A stretch of DNA of 64,000 nucleotides, taken from the NCBI GenBank assembly GCA_022835595.1, contig BQUP01000005.1:1917501-1981500 (forward strand), given 5' to 3'. This DNA is from Cystobasidium ongulense (lineage: Eukaryota; Basidiomycota; Cystobasidiomycetes; Cystobasidiales; Cystobasidiaceae). A program made the translations under genes and the position numbers. Shown one piece after another: positions 22,864-34,299 of the stretch. A model generated the notes under the pieces. It saw only the letters and a program-made list of their open reading frames with translations. It did not search any database and was not told where the DNA came from. The number at the start of each line of letters is the position of its first letter. The first letter of the stretch is position 1.

Positions 22864-23603
22864 CTACGATTGATCCATTGCCTGTTCAGTGGTAGGCGCT
22901 GGAGCATCTGGGTCACCAGTCGTCATTTTCTTGATTGCAGCCATGTCCATTACTTTATCTTCGAATCGTTCATAATTATCATTTTCCAGACTGTCTTGAT
23001 ATTTCTCGCCTACTATCGTGAATACTTTTTCTAGATTCACTAATGCTTTTGAGACTGCTTCTTTGGCTGATTTCCCGTCTGTTGAATCAAACATCTTTAG
23101 CCCAAGCTATTGTGTGTACTGATTCAATAAGACGAGTCTACCTACCATACATTTGCACACGAACGTGAATTTTGGGTTCGGAGGGGTGTGGCATGCTGTA
23201 GCCACAGAACTCGACTTCGGGGCTGGAGTGATGCGAGGAGAGTGGATGGAGAGAAAGCAGAGGTGAAGGATGTAGGCAATTCAGTAATGACAATGAAATA
23301 TCAGCTCAAATACTCTGGGGACTGATCATGCCGGTCTAGTAAACCTGCTTACTCCTTCATCAGCATCCACCGCAGCACGTTGCCAATTGTGTGGTCTTCG
23401 TTGTGTATGCAAAAGGTACACGCAGATCCATCTGGAGCAGCTCCTGGCAGCTGTGTCCGCAGTACAAGGCTTCATCAGCTGAAAAGCTCTATGTCTCGTG
23501 GCGAACGCGTGCGTACAATTTCGACCTTTTTGCCGTTCGGAGGTGGTATGGAAGCGTAATGGGGGCCTTGTGTGCCGATGGGGACGTCGTCTAGGCGTTC
23601 CAT
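22864..23603 (-). CDS. RPC19: RNA polymerase I and III common subunit AC19 (Rpc19)
   Basis: There are four exons: 23603-23517, 23450-23353, 23222-23146 and 23078-22864 (158 aa; yeast Rpc19 is 142). Splicing gives KKVEI-LPGAAPDGSACTFCI, HNEDHTIGNVLRWMLMKD, PEVEFCGYSMPHPSEPKIHV and YDGKSAKEAVSKAL, a full match to the Rpc19 core (EEDHTLGN...VEFCGYSIPHPSE). It pairs with AC40 in Pol I and Pol III, as Rpb11 pairs with Rpb3 in Pol II. The start MERLDDVP (23603) is chosen; the frame is open a little further upstream. Junction phases are 0, 2 and 1. Its last acceptor (ttcaacag) is preferred over a nearer AG because only it keeps the frame and the consensus YDGKSA. Confidence 0.92.
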
Positions 23604-24189
23604 TGCTGTAGTCGGGTCAAACGAAGCAAGCTTTGGGCCGAGTGAGAGAACAAAACGAAAAGAGAACAAGCTGGATGGATGGATGTCGACAACCTTCCTC
23701 GATCACCCTCCTCGTCTGTAAAGCTTTTGTAATGTGCAGAGGCCTGGTTTGTAATGGACATACACTCTTGACATTGACCTGTTAGCACTCACAACACACC
23801 TTTCATGGCATGCGGGGTGCGCTCAGTCAATACGCTGTGCGCGCTGAAAAGCCAGCCTTGTTCAATGCAGAGCGAGGTGTCGGACAAGGCAGAGTGCCTC
23901 GAATGGAGCATGGCAAACAGAAGAGCCTGATGGTGCACAGCAGCTGACAGCTGATGGAGATACACTTGACTTGACTCTTCTCTTTCCTCCGTTCACTCCA
24001 CTCTCCACCTGGCTACTGCTCTGTCTTCGCTGGTCGAAGCACCTGATTCACTAGAGAGCTGAAGCATCCCATTCAAGCTCCAGCAGTCAAACCACCGTCT
24101 CGACATCTTATAGAAGACCTCTCAGCTTCCAATCTCCATACAATCCACCTTCCGACACCTTGCAAGACTCACTTGCTTCAAACGCAAGA
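23604..24189. other. intergenic, divergent promoter region
   Basis: Lies between RPC19 (-) and the Ser-rich protein gene (+). No gene seen. Confidence 0.65.
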
Positions 24190-26282
24190 ATGGTGAACGG
24201 CAGCGGACCATCTCCGCCCTCTTCGGATTTGGATATGCTGGCACGTCTCGCTGGATCCATGTCTAAGCACACTCTTCCCATCAAAGAGGAGCACCGCTTG
24301 GTCAGATTCCCTTCAGGCCTGAAGGATCTGCTCGACTTTGGCAATGGTGATGGCAAGCGAGACATTCGGACCCCGACCACGACTCTGCCCAAGGCTTCCT
24401 CGAGATCCATTGTGTGTGAGTGACTTGCTGTAGACACTTTGTGGGAAGTCGTTTGAACGCCATTACCGTCCTCGAGCTGACTCCCGAATTATATCAAACT
24501 CACAATTGTGAAACCTGTGCAATGCCATGATACCCAAATCCCGAAAATGGTTACTCTGTTCGACTGGATCACGGTCCTTCATGTACTCTTGACCTCTTTC
24601 TCTCCCTCTCACTCTCTCCTCTCACTCTTGTTGCTCTGCCCTCACTACTCTACTTTGCAGCCCGCGTAGACCGGTCTTCGGCTCCCATTCATCCGACCTC
24701 TCACGCTGTCATCCAGGGCGCACCTTTCAACGACCACAAGGACAAAGGTCAAGTCCAAGCAACGGTTGATAACCAATTACAACCAGCAAAGCCATTAAGT
24801 CATAGAAACAAGAACGGTCTCCAGCTTCTCACAACATTGAACAACGGCGGCGCGTCTCATTCCTTGTTTTTGACGAATTCTGAGCGCCTTCGACGCTTAC
24901 AGCGTTCCTATCAGTCAACACCACCACTGAAAAGTACACTCGATATCAAAGGTTGGTCTAGAGGTGTCGCTCCGTTCGCTCCTCTGCCACAGAAAGGCAA
25001 TAAACCTTTGCTTGCAACCAGAGCACCGCCACTGGCCGCAGCGAAGCGCTTAGCTAAGTTCTGTCTGGATACAAAACCTCAATACAAGCACAAGGCTCTC
25101 CTCTTCACGAGTGTACACTCGGTTCCCACTAGGCACACTACCCTGTCTGCCCCCTTGGTTTCGAAGCACCTCAAGAGTCGCCGTGCTCGAGCGGATTCTC
25201 ATTCATCATCGTCATCAGAATCTAGTGATCACACGAGCAACAGAATGGCAAGGCGCTTTGGCTCAATGTATGATTCTCTCCACGGTGGTATATCCCGCCT
25301 TACAGAAGATCTGGCAAGCTCACTTCATCTCGAAAAAACAAGCTCAAATACAATAGCTGGATACATTACTTCACCATCAGCTGCTTCTACCTATTCAAAT
25401 CACTCGCTCTTCTCAGAGCAATCTCATATTAGCAGTCATACCAATCATTCATCACGTCAAGTCTCTGAATCTGATGATTGTATGATCAGAAATGCAGCGG
25501 CACATCCATCCGCTCAGCGCATTCTGTCACTCCACCATCACAGCCCAGAATCGACGCCCAAGAAATCAAACGTACAGCCTGCGCCGAATAGCTATAGACG
25601 CCTTGTGCACCACATGCCCAATGCATGCCCTCCCCTAGATGATCCTAGATCACGGTACTTTGCTCGAAGAAACGCTATTGCGCCTCTGGCAGATTTAGAT
25701 CATCAGGAACAGCGTAGAGGGGTATCGTCGTTCGGTCCTGTGAGAAGTTCGAGGCCACTGAAAATAGCCCGCACACCTTTCGCGATGTCGCATGTAAGTT
25801 CAACACATATCGAGCTTAGCTAGTGGAATTCTAGTCAGATCGTTCTGACTTGCGCTGAATTGCTTCACTTTCTTGTGCTACAGCTCACCGTTCCAGTTTC
25901 TACTCGACCCTATTCGCCTCCTCCAATGCTGTCGAATAACAAAATGAACTTAAGCTACCTCGTCATACCAAGTCGGCGTTCAATCATGCCTGCACTCTAT
26001 TTGAACGGACAATTAGGATCGCCAATGCGATTAGCATCTCCAAGGCACAAACTTTCAGAATGTAAGAATATGGATTCGCCAAGGACCAAGATGGACACGG
26101 ACGAGGATTTGGATTTTTGCTGTAAAGGATATGAAAGCCCTGTTGTTCCACTGGAGTCTCCACCACGATCACGATCCAGTCATCTCTTCGCACCTTATCG
26201 AAGAAACAATGCTGCTTCTGCTCCAGTCAGTCAACTCGGCAAGAGAAGGGGAAAGTTGATTGCAAGCCTTGAATTGAGATAG
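24190..26282 (+). CDS. Uncharacterised Ser-rich protein
   Basis: Exons are 24190-24415, 24661-25793 and 25884-26282 (585 aa). The introns have consensus ends (gtgagt...tttgcag and gtaagt...ctacag) and phases 1 and 0 fit. I do not recognise a family. The protein is basic and rich in Ser, His, Arg and Pro, mostly low complexity. The more ordered-looking parts are a hydrophilic N-terminal segment (SDLDMLARLAGSMSKHTLP), a helical patch (RFGSMYDSLHGGISRLTEDL) and a basic tail (QLGKRRGKLIASLELR). Many SP and RxxS motifs suggest a phosphorylated regulatory protein, but this is inference. The coding quality of exon 2 (1.1 kb with no stop) and the clean introns support a real gene. Confidence 0.75.
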
Positions 26283-26680
26283 TTTCACGAAGGGCTTACG
26301 AAGGGCTTTCCTACACTTACTTAGCTTCATGAAGGACGCGAATGCTTTGATGAGGTAGAGCCTGCGTATACGTTTTCAACAGATTCGAAGATAACCACGG
26401 TAAAATAGATCACGATTCTCACTTGGATATCGTTCGCTGGACGAACAAGATACGCAGTATATATTATTGGACGAACAAAATCACGCCCGTTACTGGAAAC
26501 GAAATGAACGAAAAATGAAAGCAGGAGGAGAGAGACCAGAACACTGCAGGACGGTCTTTGATCGCTCTTAAGATACTTCTATTTTCTCGCCTCTTTTAAA
26601 CAATTTTACGACTTGAATGACTACTGTAGCTAGTACATATTCATTACCGGATATATATCATACTTTTGCTTTTCGAGGTT
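26283..26680. other. intergenic, convergent 3' ends
   Basis: Convergent flanks of the Ser-rich protein gene (+) and the SLOG gene (-); AT-rich near 26580-26670. No gene seen. Confidence 0.65.
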
Positions 26681-27330
26681 TCATTCAATCTCTCGCTTGT
26701 ATTCCTCAAATACGTCCTTAAGAAATTCAAAAGCTTTATTCTGTATACCTTTTGATTCACTTTCTCTCGGTCCTCCAATTGCGCATCTTTGTACATTTTC
26801 CCTGATGAGCCACTGAATGACTTTATTCCTTTCTGAGCACAAGTCTTCCTTGGCTAAGTTAACGAATAATAAATGTTCGTCACTCTTGCCTAGCTTTTTC
26901 GCGTATTCAATACCATGCAAAGTACCAGGTGATTTTCCCAAAGCTTCCGGATCATCTTCACCATGTCCTTCTTCTAGTAATAAAGTTAATATTCCATCTG
27001 AATCTTTAATATTCTTCTCAGTCCTTTCAGAACTCGCACTAGTAGATGTCTCCTTCAAAGCCCTTCGAAAACGCTCAGGTATACCATATTCGCCTGTTTC
27101 ATTCGTGTAGTGTAAAGGTACCCAGCCAGTATAGGGTATTTCAGCCGTTTCTGCTGCATATAGGGCAGCCATGTCGACGCCTACTTGCTGAATGTCAGTG
27201 TCAATCGCTAACTATGCCGGGTCGTGTCATACGCTCCTTTTCTCGGCTCTTCAAGCGACGTTTTCGTAGCTCAGTCAAGACGCGGCCGTGTTGGCTTACC
27301 TGTTTGACCACCCGAAACGACAGTAAGCAT
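26681..27330 (-). CDS. SLOG-fold protein, cpYpsA / putative molybdenum-carrier type
   Basis: Exons are 27330-27300 and 27180-26681 (176 aa); the 119-nt intron (gtaagc...aagtag) interrupts the glycine-rich loop, MLTVVSGGQTG-VDMAALYAA. The rest follows the family pattern: YTGWVPL, GIPERF, RTEKNIKDSDGILTLLL, a GT-containing segment, LLFVNLAKED and the C-terminal GGPRESESKGIQNKAFEFL. In the circularly permuted YpsA family (often labelled putative molybdenum carrier) SGGQTGVD and GPRES line a nucleotide- or cofactor-binding pocket. The family is widespread in bacteria and patchy in eukaryotes. The biochemical role is unknown, and the molybdenum link is only a database label. The intron and matching base composition show that it is resident fungal DNA, not contamination. 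Confidence 0.82.
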
Positions 27331-28084
27331 ATCTTTATCTCATAATTGTACCGTTAGCATGTTGATGCAAGCAGACCGGCAACTGAGTCGATGCGATCGA
27401 CGTGCTGGCCGAGCCGACGTCCTTAGACGATCCTGCACACGGCTATTGAAGATTGCCAACACGAACGACAGAATGGCAGGGTTGGCGGTTGTTATATGTA
27501 GCCTGTCCACCATCTCGGAGTAATAATAAATCCAGAACCAGCACTAGCGAATACATGCGAGAAGCTAGCAGGTGCAGAACGAACAAAACCTGAAATAGCT
27601 GAAAGGTGCAGAAAGCTAAGCAATTTGAATGAAGAAGACGAAAAACATTGAGGGGCCTGATGAGAACGATAAATATGTCATCGATATTGCAGCAGAAAGA
27701 ATAAAAAGAGAAAGGAAGGAAAAATAAGACGAAACAGCATAGCAGTCCACAAAACTCGGATGGATGATAACGGAATGAGAGAGAGGGGAAAGTTCTAAGC
27801 GGGAAGGGGGAAAGACAGACAAGGGGAGACCAAGTCAAGTCTCAGAGATTCGGTTATAGGGAGAGAGATGATTGACTACCTCAAAACGGCCTTTGCTGCT
27901 GCTGGGATAAGCTAGCTTAGAGGGAATCAGTGATTCCTTGCTCTTGAGGGATGAGCCAAATTGAGAGAGGTCGGGCTAAATTACGATGTTATAAAAATGT
28001 ATAGATGGGAGAAGATGATGTGTAAGATCGTGATGCGAGAAGCGATGCCAAGTCGTACACCAGAGACCAAGAACCAAAACCTGA
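27331..28084. other. intergenic
   Basis: Upstream of the SLOG gene (-) and 3' flank of the Ala-rich gene (-). Purine-rich on the + strand from about 27640 to 27880. The open frames on the minus strand here are Phe/Leu-rich translations of that tract, not genes. Confidence 0.6.
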
Positions 28085-30326
28085 TTATGCTGTGGCTATG
28101 AAACTTAGATTAGCTCCCGGCTCACACTCTTAGAAGACAGGATTGCAACTCACCAGCAACAACAGGTGCAGCGGGAGGAGCCGAAGTAGTAGTATCCTTC
28201 TGGTCTCCAGTGGCAGGAGTAGTCGAGCTGGCTTCAGGTACAATAGGAGTAGAAGCGGTGATCAAAGAGCCAGCTGGAATTTCAGTAGTGACAGATGGTG
28301 CGGCATCAGATGTTGCAGAGGTAGTAGCATCATTTTCAGTCTCGGTAGGTGCGACGAGTTCAGATTCCTTCTTTGATTTTTCCTTTGATGGTGAGAGGAG
28401 TGAGATGACTCGGGCAGAGAGGCGTCGTCCAAGCTTGGTCTGTATAGATGACAAGATGGTAAGAAAAGGAATACAATTAGCAGTGAAATAGAGACTAAGG
28501 ATAGCGAGGGCGTTGGAAGGAGACTGACCTTCTTAGCTTGTTCCTTGGCTTCCTTGTCCTCCCTCTTTTCTTCGGTAGACTGGTCAACAACGGCAGCATG
28601 AGCTTCTGTCACGACAGAAATGAAATTACCATAAGCTTGGACTCTAGACTTTCAGCTGATAGACAGATGCAAAGTGATTTAGCTTACCAGCCTCTTCGGT
28701 AGTGGTGGCAGCATCAACAGGCTCAGAAACCTCAGTTGCTGTAGCAACAGGAGCAGACTCGACAGGAGCGATGACTGCATTCGATTCAACTTCTGGCTCA
28801 GTCGAGGTAGATGCTTCGACTGGTGCGACAGCGTCGGTGGCACCCTCAGCAGGAGCAGCTGCAGACTCGTCGGTCTGGCGGGGGAGGGTTGAAAGGAAAC
28901 GCTTACACATTAGCTACTGGAAAAGGAGGGAAATGCAGCGCAAGTACGATCAATACTGGAACGCACCTTCAAAGCCTCAGCTTCAGTCTTTTCAGCTTTA
29001 GGAGTCTTCTCCTTCTTGGGCTTGGGCTCAACGTGGAAAGCATGCTTGAGCCTGTAAGCAAGACAATTACCCATCATCAGCTGGACAATCTCACCGCATG
29101 CGTCTGTATGTAAAAGGCTCTACTCACTTTGAGAATAAGTTCTCCTTCTTAGGAGAGGTAGAAACCTTCTCCTCCTGTATTGCATCAAATACAGGATTCG
29201 CATCTCGTCAGCAAGCGAGAACAGACAGAGTATTCACGGACAATGAAGTGAAGACGCTTACAGATTTAGGAGCATCCACAGCAGCTGGTAGCTCAGTAGC
29301 AAGGACTGGGCCAGGAGCGGCGGCGGTGATGGCAGAAGCTTCAGCAGCGGCCTCTGGGGTTGGCTCAGTGGCGGCAGCGACTTCGGTAGTGGCAGGAGCA
29401 GTCTCGACAGCGGCGGGAGTCTGCGAGCGTGCGTGTAAAGTAGACATGTGGTCAGGCCATTGACTGGAGACTTTTAGACAGAGATGAGAGTGCACTGACC
29501 TCTTCAACTGGAGCGCTGGCCTCGTCTTTCTTCTCTTCCTTGACCTGCAGGGGGAAACAAGAGTAAGAGAGTCAGAACAGCGTGCTGGTGCTACTACACG
29601 CATAGTTATTCACACACCTCTACCTTGCCAGACTTGTGTGATGGATTTCTGCCAAAGAACCCTTTGACAGCTTGGAAGGGAGAGGATGATCTCTTGGGTG
29701 ACTTGGGAGCCTCGGATGTCTTCAACGAGTCTTCACCTTTGACTGCTTCTTCAGTAGCAGGTGCGAGTGCAGCCGTCTCGGGGACAGCAGTTGTAGCGTC
29801 GGTCGTCGATGACTCGGTGGCGGCCTCTTTCTTCTCCTTCTCCTCGTTGGCAAGGACAGCGGCTACTTCGTCGGCACCTCGAGGGGTAGGTGTGCCATCT
29901 AGAGGAGCATCGACGGGTGCAGGGAGGGGTGTGATGATTTGTGGGACGGGTGCTGCTTCGGCAGTGTCGGCGTGGGCTGCTTGAGCTTCAGCAGCGACGG
30001 CGTCTGGGGACTGTGAGAGGAAGGTGGGAAAGTCATGGAAGCGATACAGGGGAGCAGATGGTGAGAAACGGTGAGGGGGCGTAAACAGTGTCAGCAATTG
30101 AACGGTACACAGTCAAGGCTGCGTCGAATTCTGCTTGTTTGCGGGCGAGGGACGCGCCAGGACACTGCGCGACGACGGGCCCACCCAGGCCAGCCAGCAT
30201 CGTTCGCTCAAGCAGGAGCATGAGGAGGAGGACACGACGCACCTTGTTGTCGGTCTCTGGAGCAGCGACGACGACTTGGGGAGGGGCAGCGACGGCTGGG
30301 GTGGTGTTGTCGGTGGCAGCGGACAT
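28085..30326 (-). CDS. Ala/Pro/Thr/Glu-rich protein with three basic amphipathic motifs
   Basis: Ten exons, each with consensus splice ends and consistent phase: 30326-30243, 30010-29618, 29544-29500, 29420-29262, 29174-29128, 29051-28967, 28874-28688, 28605-28529, 28439-28154 and 28095-28085 (about 457 aa). The last intron is uncertain; unspliced, the frame stops at 28122. The protein starts MSAATDNTTPAVAAPPQ. It is acidic, low-complexity and dominated by Ala, Pro, Thr, Val and Glu. Three short basic, hydrophobic-patterned islands interrupt it: PFQAVKGFFGRNPSHKSGK, NLFSKLKHAFHVEPKPKKEK and KLGRRLSARVISLLSPSKEK. The last contains RRLS, which fits a PKA consensus. No enzyme domain is visible. 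Membrane binding by the amphipathic islands is a guess. Its long acidic spacers are what generate many spurious frames on the other strand. Confidence 0.75.
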
Positions 30327-31529
30327 CTTGGTGGTGCAGTAGTACGAGGGTGGCAGCTGGTGATAGTGAGGGTATGTTCAGTCCAGTGTGCCAGACCGGT
30401 GCGCATCCATCGCTCGCTCGCTCGAGGGGACTCACCTGGGATGGGCAGATGGGCACTACGGTACTGGAATGTCAGAGAATGCAGCTGGGGTGGGGAGGAG
30501 GGTGTGATGAACAGACGGATGAGAGAGAGCAGAGCAGAGTGGGCACAGTCGAATGAAAAGCAAAGCAAAGGCCAGAAACAAAGGGTCAAGTGCCCGCCAA
30601 ACAGGGGCTTTGCCTTGGTCGACTTCGCTCGCTCGCTCGTTCCTCGTCGATTCCTCGTCGGAGCGCAAACTCGACTGGCTGGGGCTGCTTTTTCGCCTTG
30701 CTTGGACCTGGCTGGCCTGGGAATGCAAGCAGGCATGATGATTACGGCCATGACTCGTCACCACCGTCGACTACTGCAGCTCTTGATGCTTCACGCTTCA
30801 TGCTTCTTCGCGCTTTCATTGTCTTTCTCCCATTCAACCATCTCGATCAGCGTTCAAGGCGGAGTAAGTTAGCAGAGAAGAAGAAAGCCGAAATCATGGA
30901 GAAACTAATTTCAAAGAGACTTTGCAATCTAACCCATCTCCACATCCACTAACTTAACAAGACGGTTAATAACTGAATGAGCCTCCACATGCCACAAATA
31001 ATAGCATGGAGAAGAAAAGCTTGTCCAAATGCGCAGACTCATTCAAGCTTGCTGCTGGCTGGATCTTCTTCCTTTCCTCCACTTGTCTGCTATTCTGACC
31101 CACGAAGCATGCGGTAATCAAGTGTACATACCACTAACACTGCAATCAACACTAGATGACTTGCTTACTTGTTCTCCTCCGCAAAGCGAGAAAAAATGCA
31201 AAATGCAAAAGAGAAAACGCTATTTCACGTGCTTTTTCGTGCACATTCTTGACCCAGTCAAGATCACAATCTATATAACTCCCAAGCGTCCTCTGGCAGA
31301 CATTCCATTCCATTCCATTCCCCACTCTTTCATTCTATAGCATACGCGTCTAAGCGTGTCTGCATTCATGGCCTGAGATGAGGATTTCACTTGCTGTTGG
31401 TTGACTAACGAGGCCGGGAGTTGCAGATCATGGAATGACTCTCTTTCCAGGCAAGACGTATTCGAAGACCAGGATTCAGCTCTTGTTTCTCTTGCTAGGT
31501 ACTCCACGCCTATCGTACGGGACCGCATC
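30327..31529. other. intergenic, divergent promoter region
   Basis: 1.2 kb between the Ala-rich gene (-) and the 825-residue gene (+). It holds GC-rich repeats of gctcg/cctcgtcg type near 30410-30425 and 30625-30665, a TATATAA at 31272-31278, and the CATTC repeat just after it. Frames on both strands are low-complexity and unsupported. Confidence 0.55.
31301..31320 (+). repeat. (CATTC)4 microsatellite
   Basis: Four perfect tandem copies of CATTC, 23 nt after a TATATAA box and about 210 nt upstream of the start codon at 31530. It could lie in the core promoter or 5' UTR of that gene; no function is shown. Confidence 0.9.
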
Positions 31530-34121
31530 ATGCCTCGACATAGCGTACGCAACTCCATCTCGCGCGTGAGTTCTAGCTCTTTACCGTTCATCAAATTGAT
31601 AAGTGTCTTGAACTGACTATCTTGGACTTATTTCGTATACGCACTATCGCAATCTTGTGGTACCATTAACGCGATACAGCCATTCCTCCCACTCAAGCAT
31701 GCTCTGGTAAAACCAAAAACAGAACGTGGAATATCATCAGATTCCCCTTCTATTCTATTAGCTCGTGCTCTATTAGAATCAGCACTTAAAGATGGAGATT
31801 CATCTTATTCTACTTGCGATGCTACATTCTCAACTACTGCTACTTCGATCGCCACTTCGTATGAACAAGAGGAAGATGATGCCACAGGGGATTATTCGAT
31901 ATGGGGCTCGAAGCCAACACACGACGGGAACGCGAACGAGATTACATTGAAGGAGAAAGATGGCAAAGCTAATGCAAAGATTGAGAAGCAACATTCCAGA
32001 AAGACGAAATCTTTAGATCTGAGCATGATTAGCCGACCCACGAGAGTACAATGTGCGACTCGCATTCATTCTACTTCGGACATATCATCGTCGAGAACAA
32101 ATCCAAGCACTCCTACAAGCCTTGATCCGTCTACTATTATTGTATCCAAATCTACCCTATCAACCAAGGAAGGAACTTCTCAGGGAACAAAGGTGCACTC
32201 GAAAGGCGAAATACAAGGTAGTACAAGACCAAGATCAAAAAGCGCTTCTGTACTCTCGCATTCTACGACTCCTTCAATACTATTAACAACAATATCCGAA
32301 ACTGCAGAAGAACAATCAGCTCCTTTATTTGTCACTAATCCTTCACTTGACGAAAATGCAGAATCTCCGTCCAGCCTGCCGGCATCGAAAGAGACTGCGT
32401 ATACTGCGGCTATAGAAAACAACAAATCAAAAAGATCCAATACTACAGTAGGACGATCAAGAGCTAGCTCATTAGCTGTGATTCCAGAGAGCGACCCTGA
32501 GCATGCAATACAAGACACGTCAACAGGTGCGGCCTCAAAGGGAATGATGAACTCAGAAAGACTGTTAGCTATCGATGGGGAAGTAAGAAATAATGGTGAT
32601 GGGAATAAGGAAAAGAAAAAAGAAGAGCAAGAGAAGGAGGAGGATTGGGAAGTTCTTTCTGTACGTAAAAGACGCAAATCAGTAAAATATCAACCTACCC
32701 CGACGTCTACTCTTATCGCTACTCTTCTTGGATCACCCTCGACCACCTCAACATGTTTTACTGCGTCCTCCCCTGCTAATGCAACATCTTCATCATTGGC
32801 ATCAAGATACCAATTTGGAGACTCGGAAGTACAGCAAAATGTGCCCTCTTCCACCCAGCCCAGACGAAGGACGAGTTCTTTCAAGTCCGTAAAGAATCAA
32901 TTCTTGAATCGTCCACTACGGAGGTATAGACGAGCAAGTGCGAATGATGCAATCACGTCCAAGAATAATCTAAGTATCACGGTAAATACGAACGTTTGTA
33001 CCTCGGAGCAAACAGTTCATCAGCTAGGAGAAGTAATTAGATCTTCACCTAGTACGAATTTGGATGTGTGGTCTGAACATTTACAGGCTTTACTTGAAGA
33101 GACGCGTATAGAAGGACAAGAATCAGATAGTCGCGCACTAGTAGCTACATCTGGAGATGATTCGGGATTCGCACCCTCTTTGCACGACGAGTCATTGACA
33201 TACTCACCAGAGAGGACCAATCTCATTTCTCAAGCTCAATCTATAATTATCAAGAAGGGAGGATTACCTAGGATACCTACACTTGCTCTCATATCACCTA
33301 TGGGCACTCTGAGACGACAAATCTCCTGTCCTGATGGTGTACTATCGACTAGTTCTCCGAACAAGAAACGCCGTCGTCCTTTACCCGCTTTGCCAGAGGA
33401 TCAGCTATCGACCATCATTGTCGGGGAGGGCAGTTTCAGTCCTGTACTACCGCCTCTACCACCTCATCAGTATGACAGCGACACTGATACCCACGCTGAA
33501 GATATGAAAGAAACATCATCAAGGAAGAAATCGGTGCGGAGAAAATCAGTAGTCAGCAATCTACGTCGTCAAATACAAGAAGAAGAAGGATGCCCTCAGA
33601 AGTCGATCAGCTTGAACAATATTCAAGCTCGTAGGTCAAGTACTCAGGAGACATCACAATCTTCGAATATTGATTCATTCAAAACTGCTAGAAGTAGTCT
33701 ATCATCAAATCTATGGCCTCCTCCTGAGGAGTTATTCGCTACTCTATTCAATACTTTACCGTCTTCGAACTCACCTGGTCCTTCTTCCAGTGCTAAATTT
33801 GATACTACAAAATACAAGAAAGTGGCATTCTCACCTTCTACGAAAGCTTCAGTCGTGTTCGAGACTTTCGCCACCTTTCCCAAACTAGGTACGGACTCTC
33901 TACCGCCGTCATATGTCTATGACCCTAGTACTCCAGATGCAAGAAAAGCACTCCAATTAGTACCGAGAGACTTGAACACAGATCTAGAAGTAAAACCTTG
34001 GTGGGTCGTTTTACCAAGATTTGTACTTGATGATCTAGCTGTGGGAGTCAGAGATTGGGATAAAGATAGATTGGAAGTTTATAATCCGACAAGGAATAAA
34101 TCTCGTCAGAAGAGTATATAA
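31530..34121 (+). CDS. Uncharacterised 825-residue protein
   Basis: Exon 1 is 31530-31565 (MPRHSVRNSISR), intron 31566-31679 (gtgagt...gatacag, branch ttaac), exon 2 31680-34121. The 2.4-kb second exon has no stop and is clearly coding. I do not recognise a family. Most of the chain is Ser/Thr-rich and disordered-looking, with basic patches (VLSVRKRRKSVKYQPTP, RPLRRYRRASANDAITSK, KKSVRRKSVVSNLRRQI) of R-x-x-S type. The last ~110 residues look folded: WPPPEELFATLFNTLP, KYKKVAFSPSTKASVVFETF, and a terminal block containing KPWWVVLPRFVLDDLAVGVRD. That C-terminal block is the best handle for a homology search. A role in signalling or at the cell cortex would be pure guesswork. Confidence 0.75.
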
Positions 34122-34299
34122 GTTTTCACTTTCTTTGTCAGCTTCGAAATGCTCATTTGCTTATCATTCTAATATAACGTAGAGCAGTTATTATCTGCTT
34201 TTCCCAAAAAAAAGAATCTATTGACCGATATCCTTGATTATACACGATGACCTGACTGTTTACTTCACGTCTTCGGTAATTGTACATTGCGTGGCGTTA

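Noticed and set aside
27443-27838. Phe/Leu-rich minus-strand frames
   Set aside because: They are translations of a purine-rich tract in the flank between two minus-strand genes; no protein-like complexity.
30135-30872. 245-codon frame on the + strand
   Set aside because: It overlaps exon 1 of the Ala-rich gene antisense and is Arg/Gly-rich low complexity; no start context, domain or splice support.
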